Of a DNA stretch of 64,000 nucleotides, positions 18,701-29,600 are shown piece after piece (position 1 is the first letter of the stretch; each line of letters opens with the position of its first letter). Below the pieces are notes generated by a model. That model was not told the DNA's origin, did no database searches, and saw nothing but the letters and a program-made list of their open reading frames with translations. A program made the translations under genes and the position numbers. The DNA comes from Bacteroidota bacterium. GTDB taxonomy: Bacteria; Bacteroidota; Bacteroidia; Chitinophagales; LD1. The stretch lies in assembly GCA_016722375.1 (NCBI GenBank), contig JADKJG010000007.1, positions 1 to 64,000 of the forward strand. Direction: 5' to 3'.

Positions 18701-21700
18701 TACATAGCTTCCCGCAGTATTCACGTTCGTCAGTGTTTGAGTAGTCACTGTCGGTGACCCATTCAAATACCACTGATATGAGGCACCCGCAGTGGCGGTC
18801 AAATTGACGCTGCCGCTAGGGCACAAGTTTGTCGTTCCTGATGCAGCGATTGTAGTTCTCGAAGCTATGCAGCCGGGGGTAAAGGTGATTCTGTTATTGT
18901 CCTTAATATAAGAAGCAAAGAACCCTCCAACGAAATTTAATCCATCAGTGTTAGCGGCTCCGGCACTTGCATCGCTCGGATGCCAGCCAAATCCGCCACC
19001 ACCTCCACCTGTCCTATTGATAAAGTCCGCATTGGTCGCACCTCTCAGTCCTATCTGGACATTCCCCACCTGTCCAGTAATAAGCTGTGCATATTGGTCA
19101 GAGTATATAAAGTCAATCCTGTTGCTATTTGCTCCACCGCTCTCATATAGCTGTATCTGCATATTAAACCACTCTCCACCGTTAGACACGAACTGAGCGT
19201 GATCCCAGTGAATAACAAGCTTTCTATTTGGCGATGTTCCTGAAACGATATAGCTCAAAGTTCCAGAACCATTCCCTTTAAGTGGCACTCCCCATCCAGA
19301 GATAACACCATCTACTGCGGCCGAAGACGCAATTGGCTGAGTGGTATTTGCCGGTGGTGCCGTATTGCCTAACCAAACAAAGCCGTTGGTATTCACTCCA
19401 AATTTATTGTAGCTGCCTCCCGGAAAATCAAAATTAAAGGCCGGAGAAAGCGCACTTAAATCAACCGTGTAATTGGCATTGGACATTCCACTATTATTCG
19501 CTAAAGACGTAGCTCCAGTCATAGATTGGAAACTTCCACCACCATCTGATCCAGAATAACTATAGGCAGCGCTTACAGTAGTTGCCCCACTACTAGGGAT
19601 ACTTGGATCCGTTACATTGGTTGTAGCACTAGCGGTAGCAATACATCCGGTCGTATCTATTGCCGTTACCGTATAAATAGTACTCGCAGTAGGTGTAGCC
19701 GTAGGATTCTTCACAAAACTATTATTCAAGGTGGCACATGGAGTCCAAGCCCACTGAACGGCACCCTGTGCGCCAACCTGACTGGCAGTCAGATTAACAC
19801 TGGCACCAAGAGCCACCGAAGTAGTGGAAGGTGTGATAGAAACAGAGAATACATCAGCAGTTACAGCGGCACTAAAGGTACAGCCCGCTGTAGAGCCATC
19901 CACTGTATAGGTCGTGGTGACCACCGGCATCGCTACGTCGCTGGCATTTGAAGATGTATAACCAGCCGGATTCGATGTCCATGAATAGGTGGTCATTCCT
20001 GACGCACTCAGATTAACTACATCGCCGGCACAAACCTTTACCGGGCCTGCACCACCATTGATGGTAGCCACTAAGTTATTCGGTACTACCGTTACCTCAG
20101 TCACACTAGAAGGAGTAGTAAAACCTGAATTGACACAGGTTACAGCTACATAATACCAAGTGGTGGTGTTAATGGTAGGCGTATTAAAATAACCAAGATA
20201 GATTGATACCACGGCAGGAACCCACGGCCCTGTGTTGGATACAGCAGACTCATACCAAGCGAAAGTATAGCCGCCGCCCGGAGTCAAACCGCCAATGCTC
20301 AACTGGCTAGTACCCGACAAGCAAAGTGCCGCAGGAGTCGCTACCGGAGTAGTTACTGAAGGTGCTCCGGCACATGTCGGAATTTCATGAATACCCATAG
20401 TAGAACCTGCAGGCGCTGCAGCTACCGAGCGAGCCGCTCCGTCATAATCATCCGTCACGCTAACCGGAGTTCCCAATCCGGCAACAAAAGCATAAGGATA
20501 AGGTGGTAACGGAGGAGCTTGATTAATATGCAAATCATTAGCAGCATTAATAAACAACTCAGTAGAATTTACTACTGTGTTACTTGAATTACCGGAAGTC
20601 ACCGTCTGAGCTGTTGTACTTGCCCCATCACCAGAGCTATTAGTCTGCCAGGTAACAAAATCAGTATTTGCAGCCCCCCAATTTGCTATGGAACTAGTGA
20701 TCCTTGCTGCCAAGAAGTTATTATTTGAATTCCAATTCACATTGTATTCAGTACCCTCACTCGATATCGCGTTGTGAATACCGGACCCACCAACTCTGTC
20801 ATTAATGAAGATATTGTCGCGCAAAGTCAAGTTGCAGGCTGTAGGACTTGCTAACCTTCTGAAAGCTGAACTGTTATATGTAGAAACTTCCGTTCCGTCT
20901 ATCCTGATTGAATTGTAGAATACATTCAGCGTACTTCCTGCACTCATTCTTTCTTCAATACCTGTTTTCACTCCCCGTTCACCTCCTCTGCTGCCAAAAG
21001 AAATCTGGTTGTTGCTAACCGTCCAGGTACCCACATTATTGCTGAGTAATTCAATTCCGATGGTTCCATACACCCGCGAATTCGTGTACATATCAAAGAT
21101 TCTGTTTTTGGAAATCACCCCACCAAACTTGCCGGATACCGAAATACCCCGATTTCGAAGCCCTCCTGTGTTAGCAGTAGTTACTCTTTGTATCCAAGGG
21201 CCATAAATAAGATTATTGGAAATAATGTTTCCGGTTACCTCACCAAGTAAACTGTTGTTAATAACACGAATAGCATAAGAGGACTCTGTGGTAGCAGCAA
21301 TGGCCATATTTTGGGCCCCGAGAACCGTATTTCCTGTGATAATGAAATTGCCACTACCGGTGTGGCTCACCATACGTACATAGGAGCCATTACCAAGAGA
21401 GCTTGCTCCTAAACAAGATAAGTAACCAAAGTAATTATTCGTAACGGTCAATGTTGAACTAGTAGAACTTCTAACACCAAAAATATATCCCATTTGTCCC
21501 AAGTTGCCATCCACCCGAATGGCATCCATTGTATTACTATCAATAACAGCCTGTGTACTTCCTGTAATATCCATACACACAAAAGCACTGTTGGATGTAT
21601 TAGCGAAACTGATTCTTTTTATGGTGTTATTAGAAATAGTAGCTGTTCCAGCATTAAGGAAGATTCCATAGGATTCGGTGCTATTTAAAGTATTGTTTGA

Positions 21701-21775
21701 GTACCTGTTATCAAAGCGGGTCCTACTTCCACCTATATAATTACCCGTAATGTTCAAATTATTGATTGGACACAT
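15728..21775 (-). CDS. Giant modular T9SS surface protein, C-terminal segment
   Basis: This is the last 2,015 residues of a gene that runs from 38209 to 15728. It begins with right-handed beta-helix type repeats (short strands separated by N-x-I or NN turns, such as NLNITGNYIGG and ATISNNTIKRI). Several Ig-like and PKD-like domains follow. A ~200-residue module contains FGVNTNGFVWLG, which has a relative in the N-terminal segment. Near the end come a stretch on a GNPYPSALDL core, a PKD domain (WNFGDGATSTAT), and a T9SS sorting domain (IELYNVIGQLISREKFG, ending in VTTKKVFIANAMK). The segment is joined to the middle segment by a one-base frame change between 21,754 and 21,785; at the join GGYIFPTGRC continues as INNLNITGNYIGG. 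The likely location is the cell surface or extracellular matrix. The binding target is unknown. Confidence 0.85.
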   Translation of the reverse strand: MCPINNLNITGNYIGGSRTRFDNRYSNNTLNSTESYGIFLNAGTATISNNTIKRISFANTSNSAFVCMDITGSTQAVIDSNTMDAIRVDGNLGQMGYIFGVRSSTSSTLTVTNNYFGYLSCLGASSLGNGSYVRMVSHTGSGNFIITGNTVLGAQNMAIAATTESSYAIRVINNSLLGEVTGNIISNNLIYGPWIQRVTTANTGGLRNRGISVSGKFGGVISKNRIFDMYTNSRVYGTIGIELLSNNVGTWTVSNNQISFGSRGGERGVKTGIEERMSAGSTLNVFYNSIRIDGTEVSTYNSSAFRRLASPTACNLTLRDNIFINDRVGGSGIHNAISSEGTEYNVNWNSNNNFLAARITSSIANWGAANTDFVTWQTNSSGDGASTTAQTVTSGNSSNTVVNSTELFINAANDLHINQAPPLPPYPYAFVAGLGTPVSVTDDYDGAARSVAAAPAGSTMGIHEIPTCAGAPSVTTPVATPAALCLSGTSQLSIGGLTPGGGYTFAWYESAVSNTGPWVPAVVSIYLGYFNTPTINTTTWYYVAVTCVNSGFTTPSSVTEVTVVPNNLVATINGGAGPVKVCAGDVVNLSASGMTTYSWTSNPAGYTSSNASDVAMPVVTTTYTVDGSTAGCTFSAAVTADVFSVSITPSTTSVALGASVNLTASQVGAQGAVQWAWTPCATLNNSFVKNPTATPTASTIYTVTAIDTTGCIATASATTNVTDPSIPSSGATTVSAAYSYSGSDGGGSFQSMTGATSLANNSGMSNANYTVDLSALSPAFNFDFPGGSYNKFGVNTNGFVWLGNTAPPANTTQPIASSAAVDGVISGWGVPLKGNGSGTLSYIVSGTSPNRKLVIHWDHAQFVSNGGEWFNMQIQLYESGGANSNRIDFIYSDQYAQLITGQVGNVQIGLRGATNADFINRTGGGGGGFGWHPSDASAGAANTDGLNFVGGFFASYIKDNNRITFTPGCIASRTTIAASGTTNLCPSGSVNLTATAGASYQWYLNGSPTVTTQTLTNVNTAGSYVARTTNASGCGIPSYVMEVTNNPTVTPTVSISSNPAPLCGVTSAVFTAAATNTGCVPMYQWKLNGVNVMNNPYNSATYENTGLAVNDQVQVILTSNALCSTTPTATSNILKAHPSVDTFFVSGGLCVPALMTLTGSQVGVQYQVQKDGFNIGAPIAGNGSPLNLGFRVDTGVYTVVATNPVTGCISNMTGALSVGICTATWTGTASTEWENPLNWNPQAFPDACGENAVIPAGTPFSPIISVTDIDIGSMDIAAGAVLTLQGKNLNVCGQHWAGGAGNDAAIVGSGTVYLNSAAWTQNVIGNTVFNILQINNNDGILFNAGADVAITNGLHLQHGGVDLSAGTLTLKSNASNHNSYIDDFTFGFDGTLTGNVRAERYIPTLGSNQHFMSSPVNSAPLSQLGASGPDGSYVTPYPTCDETKSNWGSAYGTTFVYNDGHMAASSCMLGNWMIKSAGNMDNGRGYSTYQMGNATRTLVGAANTGNINIGGLNNSGYPTVNTLQAQPIESGWNLVGNPYPSALDLTVDRTADGFGNQVQVWKTTGPFSGSWQPAVINGTSGTVVIAPFQAFMVRVTPGSLGNHTYRFYQSERIRSTSIQFFRTDAANALKLELNYANGGKDETRVEFNAEASTTFDDLYDANKPGSAPGVPTLYTHMNANMWYGINTLPSLTEVTTVPMGLRADMNGTMTITPQGIQSFDPTTYIFLEDKKTNTWHNLRNGSYTFTASKTDNQDRFVLHFTPPANILTTDATCSGSGQIEITQPGSANWNYTVTDVNSTTISSGTLNSGNPMTISANSGVYQLTLTDNNGYIVIKNIEIGGNQQITANFIANSQLVTTGEEISFQVTTTNAATQQWNFGDGATSTATTPTHSYATEGVYTVTLTVTSDGGCISTTTQSITVTGKAATSLNDLKNNPITIWSSNNRVYVDFGKQKKVEAEIELYNVIGQLISREKFGRSTIYSKEIPNIEAAYIIVRVNNDDKVTTKKVFIANAMK

Positions 21776-23616
21776 CTACCTGTGGGAAATATATAGCCAC
21801 CAAAAGACCTCGGGTTACCTGTATTATAGATACTGTTGCCCGTTACACTCCAGTTATCCCCTGAATTTCCAGTATTTGCAATTGCTTGAGAGTATGAAGC
21901 ACTTCCGTAATTGAAAATATTATTGTCCTTGATAAACACATCATGGTTAGGAGAAACAGCCGAGCCACTTGCGAGAATACAATTTCTAGAGTATCCCGTA
22001 CCACCGATATTATTGTTTTCAAGAAGCACGTAACTATTACCGGTACCGGCAGCAATCGCACCTGCAATATGGACAATGCCAGAAGTGTTGCTGGTATTGG
22101 TTGTACTCAAGGTTGCATTTCTTACGGTATCGTAAGCTGAGTTATTGCTGTAATAGACCACAGCAGATGTCGAATTTGTATTCGAGAAGGTTAGATAATT
22201 ACCAGAACCAGCAAAGCTGCCATCTATAATGAAGCGATTGACTCCATTGAGACTTAACATACCCGGGCCATCCACATTGCCAGAAACGGTATAAGTAGTG
22301 GCTGATGCCGGACGGACATAAATTTTACGATCCACTCCACAATCAGAAATTGGATTCAGAATGGTTGGTGGGCCGGTAGGCTCCGTAATAGATGTCTGCT
22401 GAACAATAACCGTAAGGTCAGATATGAGTGTTGTACTGTTGAGCATTTCAAACAAACCACCAGCACCGTTGAAAGTAGGATACTGAGGTGTTCCAAGGCC
22501 GGTACCCACATACACTGTACTAACCGCTAAAGGTGTGGTCAAGTCGAATGTCAATGGCGTAGGCATAGCTGAAGTCTGTGTCAGTACGCTGTTATTAGCA
22601 TGAACTGCATTGTTGTTCCAGTATTCTGTATTAAATCCGATGTTCGGATTTACCGGATTCAAAGCCTGATCCTGTGCTACTACATAATACTCGTACCGGT
22701 CGCCCGCAGCCGGAGTTATTGCAGGGGCAATAAGCGAATAATCCAATGGGAAATCCCATGTTCCGTTATTTCCGCTCCCCGAAGTCAGTGTACCGGAATT
22801 GTTAGCCCAGCTACTAACAGCAGGAAGGATCCTTCTGAACCAAATTTGCGGCACATTCGCTCCGGCAATAGGCACTCCGGAAACATCATCCGTAATAGTG
22901 GCTGTTAATACAGGAACTGTAATTCCGCCGCAAGCCGGTTGATTAGCAAGCGGGGTATAGTTCACCCGAGGAGGATAAACATCATGAGCAGCTACGATAG
23001 GGGTGTTGAAGTTTCCTGCATCCGCACCAATATCCGTAGGTGTACTAGAAGCTCTTACATCGCCATCGAAATCATCCGTTACGCTAGCACTTACCACACC
23101 CTTGCCTTCAGCAGGGGTTGCATTATTGAGGTGGAGGTTTGGAATGGCCGCTGTTGGGTTCACAAAATTAGGATCTCCAATTCCAGAGTTATTATCTGCC
23201 CCCCATACATTTGGCGAAATGAACCAAAGCGGCAAACGATCTCTGACCGGATTCCCGTTGAAAAGAGAAATATGGGCATCGGTACCATTGGCACCCAGAC
23301 CTGAATTGTAATTACTGTAAATATTATAGTCAGCAGCGATACGGTTAGTACTTCCCGACATCTCCACCGCATAATGCGCATTAGCTCCGCTTGAGGTATT
23401 TGAACGAGCATTTACAAAAATATTGTTGTTGATAATATCAGTACCTGCGGTCGTATTCAGCGTCAATTTAAAAGCATGTGTAGTTGAAGCGCTGGCGCCT
23501 ACACCTGTTCCTCCTATATAAACACTATTATTCAAAACACTGATAGCGTGGTCCAGATTCTTTTCAATACCCCTGATCTTTATATCCCTGGGTGAGCGAT
23601 GCACCGGCATTATCAA
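21754..23616 (-). CDS. Giant modular T9SS surface protein, middle segment
   Basis: The segment of about 600 residues continues the beta-helix of the N-terminal segment (ISVLNNSVYIGGTGVG, GTDIINNNIFVNARS). It passes through an Ig-like region (TATITDDVSGVPIAGANVPQ and a WDFPLDY strand), then starts a second beta-helix stretch (GPGMLSLNGVNRFIIDGSF, VLLENNNIGG). It has no signal peptide and no start signal of its own. The N-terminal frame stops at 23564 after SLTQGYKDQGY, while this frame supplies KIRGIEKNLDHA at the same bases, so the two are one gene with a one-base indel between 23,564 and 23,616. Confidence 0.85.
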   Translation of the reverse strand: MIMPVHRSPRDIKIRGIEKNLDHAISVLNNSVYIGGTGVGASASTTHAFKLTLNTTAGTDIINNNIFVNARSNTSSGANAHYAVEMSGSTNRIAADYNIYSNYNSGLGANGTDAHISLFNGNPVRDRLPLWFISPNVWGADNNSGIGDPNFVNPTAAIPNLHLNNATPAEGKGVVSASVTDDFDGDVRASSTPTDIGADAGNFNTPIVAAHDVYPPRVNYTPLANQPACGGITVPVLTATITDDVSGVPIAGANVPQIWFRRILPAVSSWANNSGTLTSGSGNNGTWDFPLDYSLIAPAITPAAGDRYEYYVVAQDQALNPVNPNIGFNTEYWNNNAVHANNSVLTQTSAMPTPLTFDLTTPLAVSTVYVGTGLGTPQYPTFNGAGGLFEMLNSTTLISDLTVIVQQTSITEPTGPPTILNPISDCGVDRKIYVRPASATTYTVSGNVDGPGMLSLNGVNRFIIDGSFAGSGNYLTFSNTNSTSAVVYYSNNSAYDTVRNATLSTTNTSNTSGIVHIAGAIAAGTGNSYVLLENNNIGGTGYSRNCILASGSAVSPNHDVFIKDNNIFNYGSASYSQAIANTGNSGDNWSVTGNSIYNTGNPRSFGGYIFPTGRCVQSII

Positions 23617-26600
23617 TGCCGAGACGTATCATGTTGTTGCGGAGAATGGCATCTGTACCCACGGTGCTTGTAACGCTTCCGATAGCGATACCGGTCATCA
23701 AACCATTAGCATCTGTAGTGTTGAGATTGAAAGAATGAATAAAGTTCTTTTCAAGTACGCTGTTGATAGTGGTAGGTCTCCAGAAGATACCTGTTACTGC
23801 AGTACCAGTTGCCCCGCCATTTGGAACGGCGGACAAATTAGAAATGGTATTGCCTGATGCATTCTGATTTCCTTCCAGCCACATACCAATTACGGATGCA
23901 CTACGAGGGTTATTAGACGCAACATAGGGCAGGGTAGAACTAAGCGCCGAAATTGTGTTGTTATTGACCGTGCCTATACCAAGAATAGATTTGATACCCA
24001 CTGCTGCACCGGTTGAGCCGGTAAAGTTATAGTTGCTTGAAATATTAGAGATGGTATTGTTATTAACGTTCAAGGTTCCAGTTCCGGTAGTGTTATCAAT
24101 ACCATAGACCGTGATACCTCCCACTCCGTTTATATCAGAAATCGTATTGCCCGTTCCAGGCCCGTTGCCGATATTGACCGTGCCGGAGCCGACATAGCTT
24201 ATACCCGTAGCAGCAGTTGACGATGTAGCCGCAGTACTGATGCGAATCGTGTTATTGGTCACATTAGTTGTTCCCGCACCAACATTCAGTGTAATACCCG
24301 TCCAAGCTCCTAAGCCTGAGTTGTTGTTATTCGGCCAATTGCCCGTGGCGCCCGGAGCAGTTCCTCCAATAAAGTTTCCACTGATCGTGCTACCGGTAGA
24401 TGCCGCAGCCGGTGCAAAGTTAATCCCGGTAACCGCACCCAAAGAATTTCCACCCGTAGATGAACGATAAATATTATTGTTGGTGATATTCCAGTTATTT
24501 CCGGTTCCGGTCAAGAGTTTGATACCCGTAACACCTCCGGAACCTGCATTACCCCAGTCGAAATTGTAAATGTTACTATTGGTAATGGTATTGTTATTGT
24601 TTGGATAGGTCGCACTGCCCGAGGCGTAAAAGCCATTGACCGGTGCAGCAGAACCCGAAGCGGTGTTGCTGCGAATATCCAAATAGCTGAAGGTATTGTT
24701 ATCGTTGGCCGTGAGCGGTAATGGAGCAAATTTATACCGGATACCCACATCTCCGGCTATATGATCTCCGGCGTTGAAGTTGATATTATCGGTATTCAGC
24801 GCACCGGCTGAATGTGAGCCGGAAGTCAGGTTGCCGCTGGCTTGTGTACGATTGTTAAAGTCGCTAGAGCTAAGACCTCTGATTCCTACATTAAAAGCGT
24901 AGGCAGCCGAGTTGGTCCAAGCACTTTGATCGCGGTATATAAATTCGATGTTATTGCTGTTTGTTCCTCCATTTTCGTATAACCTCGCCTGAAAGTCTAA
25001 ACGGTTTTCATCATCCGCTGCACCGGCTACCTTGGCATAAAAACCACTCCACTGAACGGTAAGATACCTGTTGGGTGCCGAACCATCCACTCTCCAGAAC
25101 ATTCTCGCTCCGTTAGTACTTATACCAGTACTAATCACTTTTTTATCCAAATCCGCATTTAGAGGTGCCATCACACCAAAGACATTTGCTCCAAGACTCG
25201 GCACTGCCAAAACATCGGTTCCACCCGACGCAGGTGGACTGGCACTTCCGTTATGAACGTAAATATATCCATTAGTGTTTACTCCAAATGTGCTGTAGTT
25301 ATTTCCACCAAAATTAAAGTTGAATCCCATATTCAAGCCATTATAATCAGTCTCGTCGTAAAGTCCCCAACCAAAAATATTCAGATTGGTCGTTCCCGCC
25401 ACCCCATCAATCGGGGTGTAGGTAGGCGAGAAACTTTCGTAAGAATAGCTTGGTGCTACCGGTACCGTACTGATACCTCCCATGTATATCACTCCATCCG
25501 TTCCGGCAAGACCCAGACCCAAGAACGGTGTTCCACCCTCCAGTATGCAACGGGTAACTAAATTGTTTTTTGCCCCGTTTACCAAAGAAAGCGTAGCGCT
25601 CCAAGTACTTGTATAATTATTTCTAAATAATAGATATTGACCTGATCCCGCTATGCTGCCGTCAATCGTTACTCGGTCAGCACCGTTCAAACGAATCATT
25701 CCGGTGTTGGCACCGCTTGTGCCATTGTAGCCTCCTTCTACTGTTCTTAAAACAGCAGCACTGGATTGCATTTTGAAGGTGTAGTTGCTTCCCGAAGGAG
25801 ATTCTGCCCATTCATTCAACCCTACCGAACCGGTTTCAATATTGATATCGCTGATGATATTGGCGGTTAAGTTGCCTGCCACGGTGGCGGCATTAATGAC
25901 ATCAAACAAGCCACCCGCATTGGTAATAGAGGTAAAGTCTCCACCGGTACCTACTGTATAGGTTCCGCTCAAAGTACCTGTTGAGGTACTAAGCACCAAG
26001 AAACCTAAACTGGTAGGTCCATATCCATTTGTTGTAATCAAAGGATTTGCCACCGCGCTTGACATCAAGTTATAAGTGCCTGTTTTGGTTGCACTAAAGG
26101 TGATATGATCTCCATTCGATACCGAAGTCTCTGTCAACTGAATGTTTCCTGCCTGAATCAGGTTACCCGCATTGGCAGTCACCGAAGTTTCCCAATAGCG
26201 ATTGGTAGCCAGAGAACCCAAACCAATACCCGGCGTACCGCCTGCATTCGCATCAAAGGCTTCTGCCTTAATCTCTACCAATCCACCCGCCATAGTGCGT
26301 GCATTGATAAGTGAAAAAGGATTATAGCTACCCTTTCCAATCGGCCATGTATAAGTAGATCCCGATGCCAAGCTGGCAGGGAAAGTCCGCTCTAATGGCC
26401 CATTAACATAGGCCGTGGCCGAACCACCTGCCACACTAAGGACAGCGGTTCCAACTACCGTAGGTAAATTGACCGCACTGGTATTCAGCAAGCCATTTGT
26501 CAAGGTAAGTGTGGTGATATTTGTCGGTGCACCCAAGGTAACACCAGCCGCATTATTGATTGTTAAGCCCGTCAGGATGGAAGCCGTATAGTTTCCAATG

Positions 26601-29600
26601 TTAAATGACTGAGCAGATGTTCCGGTAAAGGCAAGAATAGAACTTGCTGCATTACCTATCAAGTTGCCATTATTGGTGTAAGAACCAGTGATGTTTAATG
26701 TCCGTCCATTAAGGCTCAAAGTTCCGCCGGTGTTAATCTTCAGATTGTTCACCGTAAATTGTACTGGTGTCGCTTGTAAGATAGCTCCGTTAGGGTGGGC
26801 CGTGGATATTTCCATATTCTGGATTAATCCATTTTCAATGGTTCCAGAAATCAATATATTTTGTACCGGACTGGCACTATTGAAATGCAAGGTTGAACCC
26901 GAAGCATCAGCAATAATCTTTGCTCCTGCCGCTACTGTAATCGGTGTTAAACTCGCCAGATATAATATATTTCCATTCAGGTCAAGTATCGTGTTATTAG
27001 TTGTGCCGTTCACGGTCAGGGTTCCTTGAACATAAGTATCTCCTGTAAGAGATTTTATGCCGGCGTTATTGATAATATTCACGAATCCATATCCTGGAGC
27101 ACTAAGGTTGCGGATATTTTGATTCGTCGTTAACGTATTGTAATTAACTGTAGAACTAGACGAAATCTGATTGTATTTGAATTCGGGGAAAGGGTTAGCA
27201 TTTGTATTGGTCAATGTGAGTACCGAAGAAACATTGATTACGATAGTACCCATACCACTACCCGGACCGGTTATTAAGTTGCCTCCATCACTCAGAATAC
27301 AAGCATTAGTAGTGCCGTTAAGCTGTAATCCCTTGACCGATAACGGTATCGCCAATGTCTTAAGAACATTATTTTCTATAGCCAAAACGCCATAAGAAGC
27401 CAAGACACCAGTGTTGGTCGGGTTATTCGGTATAATATGAGTAGCACCGCCGTACAAAATGATACTGCTATCTGCTAACACCATGTTGGCCGCATCAAAA
27501 GTGGGCAGGAATGGAGCCACCGATCTGGTCGTTTTATAAGTAGCGCCATTACCAATGGTAAATGTTCCAGTAGCATTGCCTAAAAGATACTGGGTGGTTG
27601 CGTTATCTCCCCAAAGTCTTCCGGCAGACACCGTTAAATCACCATTCACCGTAATGAGGACTGTTGACACCTGACCAGTGGCCGTCGTTTGACCAGCATT
27701 ATTCCATACAACATTACTGTAGTTACCTGTAGGCCAAGTAGGGTTGGTAGTAGTAGTTCCGGTGATGTTAACCGTAGATGTAGTGATAGCAGGATTGCTG
27801 TAATAGGTTGCGATCGGTATAGCTCCTCCATTCATATTATGATTGTAAGATGAACCGTTGGCAAAGAATAAAGTAGTTGCTGTTCCAGTAACAATACCTC
27901 CATTATTAGTGATAGCACCGGTCACTGTTGCTACAGTAGTAGCAACATAGCTTGTTGCAAATGTATTACTGTTCGCTCCGTTATTGTTCAGCACTAAAGT
28001 ACCTGCAATGCTTGCTGTCTGGTTAGCATTGGTGAGCATGTTCAATGTCAATTGAACTGTTCCACCCATTTGCAAAGTAGAGCCGCTTTCGATTTCCATA
28101 TTTGATGTTGCCGCCGGACCGACTATAGAAAATATCTTAGCTCCGGCAGGCACAGTTGCTGCCTCAAACGTCACATCTGTATTATTCTTTACAAATAATT
28201 GCGCAATAACCTGTGCAGGCACATTGATAGCTGTAGAAGTACCCCCTTTAGTAAACTGCAAAATATCATTAGGTGCAGCGGTCAGCCTGTTAGGCAACCA
28301 ATTCGCAGCATCCTGAAAATCATAACTACCCGCAACATTAGGTTGCCATACATACGGCACCGCAGCGTTGACTCTACCGGTATATGCATTACCCCCAAGA
28401 GGAGCATTAGTTTCATTAACAGCAGCAGTAGGTGTAATAGTAGGTGAAGATCCCGTAGTGTTAAATATCTGATTCCAAGCACCATTCCAACGATTAATTT
28501 TCAAGCTTGCATGAGTGCCGGGGACAGAAAGGTCTGAAGGAGCGGTAGTAGAATACTGGAATGTAGGCAGATAATTATAAGTACCTGTACCGGTCTGGCT
28601 ATCGGTAAAAGTCCAATAACGACTGATGTAATCCTGAGCAGTTCCGTCGCTCGGATGTTGATCATCCGTTACCCGAATACCAACAATTCTTTGATCGCTA
28701 TTAGAATTTATGTTCAGGGTGACTGGTGAATAATCTGCCCCCGGATTATTGGTCGCCCCTGTTCCTGATAAATCACCAATTGGGAATATATAGTTGTTGG
28801 TACCTGATGCAATGACAGGTATGGTTCTTTTTAGTTGGCCTGCACCATCAGCCACTACCATAGCTGTAACACTACCGCCAGAAATGGCAGCCGTACTAGA
28901 AGAGGTAAGTATTAAATCCTTACTACCCAACACCAAACGTCCTGATGTAAGTGTCAAACCAGTCGTTGCAGAATTAAGGGTGATATTGCTTTTTTGGGTA
29001 ACGGTATTGGTTCCTGCCACATTTATCGACAGGGAATTCAAATCGCTAATACTGGATGGAATGTAAAGATCAGTATTAACATTGCCTGCTCCCGGTCCAT
29101 AAGTCAAATTAGAATATGCGGTGGACAATAAACCGGTTGTTGCCAAAGGAGTGATTGCTTTACCATTCAGTACTAAGGTATTCAGAATGGCAGCAGATGC
29201 ACCGCCTATTTGGTAAGTACCGGCTAAAAATATCAGAGAATCGGTTACGGTAACGCTTTGTGCCGTACCGGCAAAATTCTGCTGCGTAACATTTGCGGCG
29301 TTGTTAATGGTAAGTTTATTAGCTCCAACCAAGCCACTGCCTGTTACCTGCGCCACCGTTCCGTTATAGATATAGTTAGCGGCAGTACCATAAGAACGGG
29401 TGGTTCCGGTTTGGATGTTACCCAAAGCTCCGTCACCCACCGCAGTAATCCCGTCGGCAGAACCAATATTCAGGGTTGTGGTGATAGCACTTGTATTAGT
29501 GAAAGAAGTTCCCACAACACCAGAGATTACCTTATCACTCATGACGAGTGTACCACTATTGGTAAAGGTTCTACCAGTTAAATCTAAGCTGATACTATCG